5,758 nucleotides of DNA, from assembly GCA_002323325.1 (NCBI GenBank), contig DCQA01000007.1, forward strand, positions 1 to 5,758, written 5' to 3'. Shown in pieces: positions 4,774 to 5,758 of this stretch. Both the position numbers and the translations under genes were made by a program. Origin of the DNA: Coxiellaceae bacterium UBA1530. GTDB taxonomy: Bacteria > Pseudomonadota > Gammaproteobacteria > Coxiellales > Coxiellaceae. The first letter of the stretch is position 1, and the number at the start of each line of letters is the position of its first letter. The notes beneath the pieces were generated by a model. It saw only the letters and a list, made by a program, of their open reading frames with translations. It was not told the DNA's origin and ran no database searches.

Positions 4774-5758
4774 ATGAAAGCGTCACTGGAGCATAAGTTA
4801 TTGTCGTTGGCTCAACGATTTCAAGAGTTAGGTGCTATGCTGAGTGATATCGAAGTGATGAACGATCAAAATCGATATCGTGAGTACAGTAAAGAATATG
4901 CGAGTCTGGAGCCATTAGTCGAGGTGTTTTCAAACTTTCAGAGCATCATTCAATCCATCGACTCTGCAACCACTGTGCTTAATGAAGAGTCTGATAAAGA
5001 TCTGCAAACCTTAGCACAAGAGGAGCTCAAAGAGTTAGAGGAGCAGAGGCTGTTAATTGAAGGTGAGTTGAAGATTTTGTTATTACCCACTGACCCTAAT
5101 GATAACAATAACGTTTTCCTTGAGGTGCGTGCAGGGACAGGGGGTGATGAGGCTGCCTTATTTGCTGGTGATCTGTTTAGAATGTATAGCCGCTTTGCGG
5201 AGAAAAAAGGGTGGCGTATCGAAATGCTTTCTATGCACGAAGGTGAGCACGGTGGATTTAAAGAAGTGATTGCTCGTGTTGAAGGTCAGGGTGTGTATTC
5301 GCAATTAAAATTTGAATCAGGTGCTCATCGCGTCCAACGAGTACCAACAACAGAATCACAGGGTCGCGTACATACGTCGGCGTGTACGGTTGCTGTTATG
5401 CCTGAAGTGGCTGAAGTGGAAAATATTGAAATCAACAGTAGCGATCTGAGAATTGATACCTTTCGAGCTTCTGGTGCTGGTGGACAGCACGTTAATAAAA
5501 CTGACTCAGCCATTAGACTGACGCATATTCCCACGGGTGTTGTGGTTGAATGTCAAGATGAGCGTTCACAACATAAAAATAAAGCGCGCGCAATGTCATT
5601 ACTACAAGCAAGATTACTCGACGCAGAACAGTCTAAACAAAGAAAAGAGCAGGCAGCGACGCGTAAAACTTTAGTTGGTAGCGGGGATCGCTCAGAGCGC
5701 ATTCGTACCTATAATTTCCCACAAGGGCGTGTTACAGATCATCGTATTAATTTAACTT
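4774..5758 (+). CDS. prfA: Peptide chain release factor 1 (RF1), 3' end off the window
   Basis: RF1 recognises UAA and UAG in the ribosomal A site and triggers peptide release. The ORF is open to the window edge: 328 complete codons of an expected ~360, reading to RVTDHRINLT, so about 30 C-terminal residues are missing. Visible features: an N-terminal helical region (about 1-100), the VRAGTGGDEAALFAGDLFRM block, the RF1-type anticodon-like tripeptide P-x-T as PTT (191-193) in RVPTTESQG, and the catalytic GGQ (236-238) in SGAGGQHVN, with the Gln that PrmC normally methylates. P-x-T rather than SPF marks it as RF1, not RF2. I chose the ATG at 4774: an AG-rich AAGAGA site (4762-4767) ends 6 nt upstream, and MKASLEHK matches the family start, whereas the in-frame ATG at 4768 touches that site. 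It follows hemA by 24 nt with no terminator, the usual hemA-prfA operon. prmC is often next, beyond the window. Confidence 0.97.
   Translation, partial: MKASLEHKLLSLAQRFQELGAMLSDIEVMNDQNRYREYSKEYASLEPLVEVFSNFQSIIQSIDSATTVLNEESDKDLQTLAQEELKELEEQRLLIEGELKILLLPTDPNDNNNVFLEVRAGTGGDEAALFAGDLFRMYSRFAEKKGWRIEMLSMHEGEHGGFKEVIARVEGQGVYSQLKFESGAHRVQRVPTTESQGRVHTSACTVAVMPEVAEVENIEINSSDLRIDTFRASGAGGQHVNKTDSAIRLTHIPTGVVVECQDERSQHKNKARAMSLLQARLLDAEQSKQRKEQAATRKTLVGSGDRSERIRTYNFPQGRVTDHRINLT

Noticed and set aside
5325..5534. Minus-strand 69-codon ORF opposite prfA
   Set aside because: It is wholly antisense to the conserved GGQ-containing part of RF1, with no ribosome binding site or recognisable domain.

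Overview
The window is ordinary chromosomal core sequence from a gammaproteobacterium. It shows no mobile-element, phage, CRISPR or defence-system signature. Evidence for the lineage: a LolB lipoprotein gene, HemA, PrfA, IspE and Prs proteins that read like close relatives of the enterobacterial and pseudomonad ones, and the order lolB-ispE-tRNA-Gln-prs-rplY with hemA-prfA divergent from it, which I recall from pseudomonads and related groups (enterics lack the long L25 form seen here). Base composition looks moderate to AT-leaning. I cannot assign a genus.

Layout. The minus strand carries one long gene cluster, read from about 3390 down to 1: lolB (outer-membrane lipoprotein receptor), ispE (MEP isoprenoid pathway kinase), tRNA-Gln(UUG), prs (PRPP synthetase), rplY (ribosomal protein L25, long CTC/TL5 form), and the first bases of another ORF, probably pth, cut by the window edge. 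lolB and ispE overlap by 4 bp (ATGA). The ispE stop codon directly abuts the first base of the tRNA. prs starts with TTG behind a strong Shine-Dalgarno. A short gap between prs and rplY holds a weak hairpin-plus-T-run and a candidate promoter. The plus strand carries hemA (glutamyl-tRNA reductase, GTG start) and, 24 bp further on, prfA (release factor 1), which runs off the right edge after 328 codons. The two transcription units diverge from a gap of about 140 bp (3365-3507) with a good sigma70-type promoter candidate on each strand.

How the genes fit together. The clusters serve general growth: heme and tetrapyrrole precursor supply, translation termination, lipoprotein delivery to the outer membrane, isoprenoid precursors, PRPP for nucleotides and amino acids, a glutamine tRNA, and a 5S-rRNA-binding ribosomal protein. 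Proximity probably reflects shared growth control rather than one pathway.

The points most worth a second look concern RNA structure, not new proteins. Two perfect 8-bp inverted repeats lie back to back in the last codons of ispE, just before the zero-spaced tRNA junction. Release of the tRNA by RNase P would leave an ispE mRNA ending exactly in UAA. I found no convincing undescribed system. No stretch above 300 bases lacks a gene.
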